Below are positions 6,339 through 8,242 of a DNA stretch of 8,242 bases, piece by piece (the first letter of the stretch is position 1; the number at the start of each line of letters is the position of its first letter). The stretch is from assembly GCA_019747455.1 (NCBI GenBank), contig JAIEQT010000634.1, positions 1-8,242 of the forward strand, written 5' to 3'. A program made the translations under genes and the position numbers. Origin of the DNA: Chitinophagaceae bacterium. Its GTDB lineage: Bacteria > Bacteroidota > Bacteroidia > Chitinophagales > Chitinophagaceae. The notes below the pieces were generated by a model that saw nothing but the letters and a program-made list of their open reading frames with translations, searched no databases and was not told the origin of the DNA.

Positions 6339-6780
6339 TAATCATCGACTTAGCATCGATAGCTACGAGTTCTAGATCAAAGATCAGGTCTTCGCCAGCT
6401 AGCGGATGATTCGCATCTAAAACCACAACATCTTCTTTAACAGCAGCAATGGTTACCGGAAAATTTTGTCCGGAGCCATTGCTCATATTGAGTTGCATAC
6501 CCACTTCAGGTGTCATATCCGGTGGAAATTTATCTTTGGGAAACTCCATGATCATTTCTTCTTGCTTAGGGCCATAAGCCTGATCGAATGGGATATGGAT
6601 CGTTTTCTTTTCGCCTATTACCATACCTGTTACACCCTCATCAAAACCTGCTATTACCATTCCTCCGCCAATTTCAAACTCAAGTGGTTCGCGGCCTTCC
6701 GATGAATCAAATGTATTTCCGTTAGTAAGTTTGCCGTGGTAATGTACTTTTATTTTATCCCCTTTTTTTGCTTGTTGCAT
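6328..6780 (-). CDS. slyD: SlyD-like FKBP-type peptidyl-prolyl cis-trans isomerase
   Basis: This is a folding helper that speeds cis-trans isomerisation of proline bonds and, in the SlyD group, also acts as a chaperone through an insert-in-flap domain. The FKBP part opens with KVHYHGKLTNGNTFDSS (11-27), with the active-site Tyr14 and Asp25. EFEIGGGMVIAGFDEGVTGM (34-53) and the AYG of 68-70 follow. The insert-in-flap domain spans about 71-125, and the closing FKBP strand is NHPLAGEDLIFDLELVAI (124-141). The product is 150 residues. It lacks the long histidine- and cysteine-rich metal-binding tail of E. coli SlyD and has no signal peptide, so it is probably cytosolic. The frame is open 10 codons further, to 6810, but MQQAKKGDKI at 6780 is the better start: it sits right before the conserved domain, and a promoter-like TACTTTCG lies in the extension. 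Confidence 0.93.
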   Translation of the reverse strand: MQQAKKGDKIKVHYHGKLTNGNTFDSSEGREPLEFEIGGGMVIAGFDEGVTGMVIGEKKTIHIPFDQAYGPKQEEMIMEFPKDKFPPDMTPEVGMQLNMSNGSGQNFPVTIAAVKEDVVVLDANHPLAGEDLIFDLELVAIDAKSMIIMP

Positions 6781-6794
6781 ACAATAAATTTCGG

Positions 6795-6802
6795 CGAAAG
6801 TA
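6795..6802 (-). promoter_or_regulatory. Candidate -7 promoter element of the FKBP gene
   Basis: On the minus strand, TACTTTCG is one mismatch from TAnnTTTG and ends 14 bases before the chosen ATG at 6780. If it is used, transcription begins inside the 10-codon upstream extension and only the 6780 start can be translated. No convincing -33 element is seen. Confidence 0.35.
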
Positions 6803-6859
6803 CAACCCATCTCTGAGCCTGCGAACTATTTTATTTATCTTCCCGCTTTAAGCTATATT

Positions 6860-8116
6860 ATGAAAAAGTTATGCGTATTGCTTTTTGTAGCCTTTAGCCC
6901 TATTTTTCTGATTGCCCAAAATACCCAAACACCGGTATTACCGGCTGCCTATCGCACATCCGTATATGTGCCCATGCTAAAAGGAAAGCGGGTGGCTGTT
7001 TTTGCCAATCATACCGCTACTATCGGTAACACCCATTTAGTAGACAGTCTTGTAAAACTAGGTATTAAAATAACCAAAGCCTTTGGCCCTGAACATGGAT
7101 TTAGGGGAACAGCAGATGCAGGAGAAAAAATTGATAACTATAACGACCCGGCCACTGGCATACCGGTTATTTCTTTATATGGCAAGAAAAGACGTCCCAG
7201 TGCCGAAGACTTAGCCGATGTAGATATCATGTTATTCGATATACAGGATGTTGGCGTACGTTATTATACCTTCATTTCTTCTTTACAAGAATATATGGAA
7301 GCGGCTTTTGAAAATAAAAAGCCGTTGATCATTCTCGACCGTCCCAATCCCAATGGATTTTATGTGGATGGCCCCATTTTAGACACAGCTTATAAAAGTT
7401 TTATCGGCATGCAACCAATACCCGTTGTATACGGTATGACAATCGCAGAATATGCCATGATGATTGCGGGTGAGCAATGGTTAAGTAAAGAGGCCAACAA
7501 ACAATACGAATTTTATCAACGCGCTCAAAATAGCCCCGATACCCCTTTTCATTTTCAAGTGATCAAATGTGCTAACTATACCCATAAAAGTTTGTACAAC
7601 TTACCTGTTAAGCCTTCTCCTAATTTACCGGATATGGCTGCTGTTTACTGGTATGGCAGTACTTGTTATTTTGAAGGAACCGTTTTGAGTGAGGGGCGAG
7701 GAACCGAGCATCCATTCTCTATTTTTGGACATCCTAGCCTACCGAATACCCTCTATGCGTTCACACCTATTTCACGTGATGGCGCTAAAGAACCTAAATT
7801 GAAAAATCAATTGAGTTATGGTTAGAATATTTGGGATAATCCCAGTAAGGTTTTAGCCTCGCTTAAAACAGGTATACGTATCGATTATTTAGTAGAAGCT
7901 TATCGATTATTTCCACAAAAAGATAGCTTCTTTTTGAGACCTAAGAGCGGTAAGCCAACCGATTATTTCTTTAATAAATTAGCAGGCAGTAATCAACTGA
8001 TGGAGCAATTAAAAGCAGGTAAAACAGCTACGGACATTAAAGAAAGCTGGCAGCCGGGCATAACTGCCTTTAAAAAAATAAGGAAAAAATATTTGCTCTA
8101 CCCCGATTTTGAATAG
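6860..8116 (+). pseudogene. namZ: NamZ/DUF1343 exo-beta-N-acetylmuramidase, interrupted by an in-frame TAG
   Basis: NamZ proteins (DUF1343, glycoside hydrolase family 171) are secreted enzymes that release N-acetylmuramic acid from the non-reducing ends of peptidoglycan fragments. A signal peptide MKKLCVLLFVAFSPIFLIAQ covers residues 1-20. Family motifs follow: VAVFANHTA (45-53), FGPEHGFRG (75-83) whose Glu78 is a candidate catalytic residue, FDIQDVGVRYYTF (126-138), LDRPNPNG (159-166), and VLSEGRGTEHPF (275-286). Codon 322 (7823-7825) is TAG, so the first open frame ends at 7825 after 321 residues. The same frame then runs on for 96 codons with family-like text: LVEAYRLFPQKDSFF, then KPTDYFFNKLAGS, QLKAGKTATDIKESW and a terminal YLLYPDF. 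The full 418 codons would be a normal family length. A single base change, perhaps TGG to TAG, would explain the break. The catalytic part is intact, but the C-terminal quarter is lost. A sequencing error or a recent mutation is possible. Confidence 0.88.
7823..7825 (+). other. In-frame amber codon inside namZ
   Basis: The triplet TAG follows codons for QLSYG and precedes codons for NIWDNPSKVL. No frame change is needed to continue into the conserved C-terminal part. TAG is also the normal end of exbD, exbB, pepT, the FKBP gene and namZ itself, so it is a true stop codon in this organism. Confidence 0.9.
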
Positions 8117-8138
8117 TGCTTCATGAACCTTATGCTAT

Positions 8139-8146
8139 TACCTTTG
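8139..8146 (+). promoter_or_regulatory. -7 promoter element of fmt, suggesting a leaderless transcript
   Basis: TACCTTTG is a perfect match to TAnnTTTG. Only four bases (GCGC) separate it from the fmt ATG at 8151. The transcription start in such promoters lies a few bases after the element, so it would fall at or next to the start codon. No clear TTTG -33 element is seen about 20 bases upstream. Confidence 0.5.
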
Positions 8147-8150
8147 GCGC

Positions 8151-8242
8151 ATGAGTAAGTCGTTTACGGAATTGCGGATCGTTTTTATGGGCACACCCGA
8201 TTTTGCGGTAGCTTCTCTGAAAGCCTTGGTAGAAGCCGGTTG
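8151..8242 (+). CDS. fmt: Methionyl-tRNA formyltransferase, N-terminal start (cut by window edge)
   Basis: Fmt transfers a formyl group from 10-formyltetrahydrofolate to methionine on the initiator tRNA, as needed for bacterial translation initiation. Only 30 codons are visible. They read MSKSFTELRIVFMGTPDFAV and onward to KALVEAG, and RIVFMGTPDFA is the diagnostic first strand and loop of the family's formyltransferase domain. The chosen ATG gives a short lead before this strand, as usual; the later ATG inside the motif would cut it. The start lies 34 bases after the namZ end, but fmt has its own promoter-like element immediately upstream, so it need not depend on namZ transcription. The remainder of the gene lies past the right edge. 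Confidence 0.93.
   Translation, partial: MSKSFTELRIVFMGTPDFAVASLKALVEAG

Noticed and set aside
6466..6705. Plus-strand open frame of 79 codons opposite the FKBP gene
   Set aside because: Antisense to a well-conserved FKBP domain, with no start signals or family likeness.
6836..6843. TATCTTCC as a -7 element for namZ
   Set aside because: Two mismatches in the TTTG part and only a poor TCTG at the -33 spacing; the position is right, but the match is too weak to list.
7823..7825. TAG reassigned to an amino acid, or a pyrrolysine codon
   Set aside because: TAG is the ordinary terminal codon of exbD, exbB, pepT, the FKBP gene and namZ in this window, so reassignment would extend all of those.
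7934..8116. Separate small 60-codon gene after namZ
   Set aside because: It is in the same frame as namZ and reads as its C-terminal end after the in-frame TAG, so it is part of the broken gene.
8120..8127. Palindrome TTCATGAA between namZ and fmt
   Set aside because: A single 8-base palindrome without a loop or T-run is expected by chance and is not a terminator.

Overview
The window looks like a chromosomal housekeeping stretch from a member of the Bacteroidota, most likely a Chitinophagaceae-like organism. The DNA is AT-rich and has few Shine-Dalgarno sequences. Several genes are preceded by the Bacteroidota-type -7 element TAnnTTTG, and the protein set (bifunctional RibD divergent from PrmC, short ExbD, SPFH protein, PepT, NamZ/DUF1343) fits that phylum. 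All three stop codons are used as ordinary gene ends, so there is no sign of a changed genetic code. No rRNA, tRNA, CRISPR array, insertion sequence or phage gene is visible, and no stretch above 300 bases lacks a gene.

Layout. Bases 1-1437 (minus) hold ribD, followed 4 bases later by the start of an EamA/DMT-family membrane transporter that runs off the left edge. prmC (1481-2335, plus) diverges from ribD across 43 bases. Bases 2339-5691 (minus) form one co-directional block, pepT, then an SPFH/band-7 membrane protein, then exbB, then exbD, with gaps of 30, 4 and 58 bases. The 58-base gap between exbB and exbD is almost filled by seven heptamer repeats. On the plus strand, 5784-6338 is an unrecognised four-helix membrane protein, divergent from pepT. 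It converges, with an 11-base overlap, on a SlyD-like FKBP prolyl isomerase (6328-6780, minus). A namZ (DUF1343, exo-N-acetylmuramidase) gene follows at 6860-8116 (plus). It is interrupted by an in-frame TAG at 7823-7825, and coding similarity continues in the same frame to a normal end. The first 30 codons of fmt (8151 onward) close the window, directly after a perfect TAnnTTTG element.

How the genes fit together. RibD makes riboflavin precursors; the EamA protein could export or import a metabolite, possibly a flavin, but this rests only on context. PrmC and Fmt serve translation termination and initiation. ExbB/ExbD form a proton-driven inner-membrane motor, and the SPFH protein just upstream probably organises or stabilises membrane complexes. 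NamZ, if functional, would release MurNAc from peptidoglycan fragments for recycling.

I did not find a convincing new system. The points most worth a second look are the amber codon in namZ, the heptamer array between exbB and exbD, the SPFH-ExbB-ExbD linkage, and the apparent leaderless promoter of fmt.
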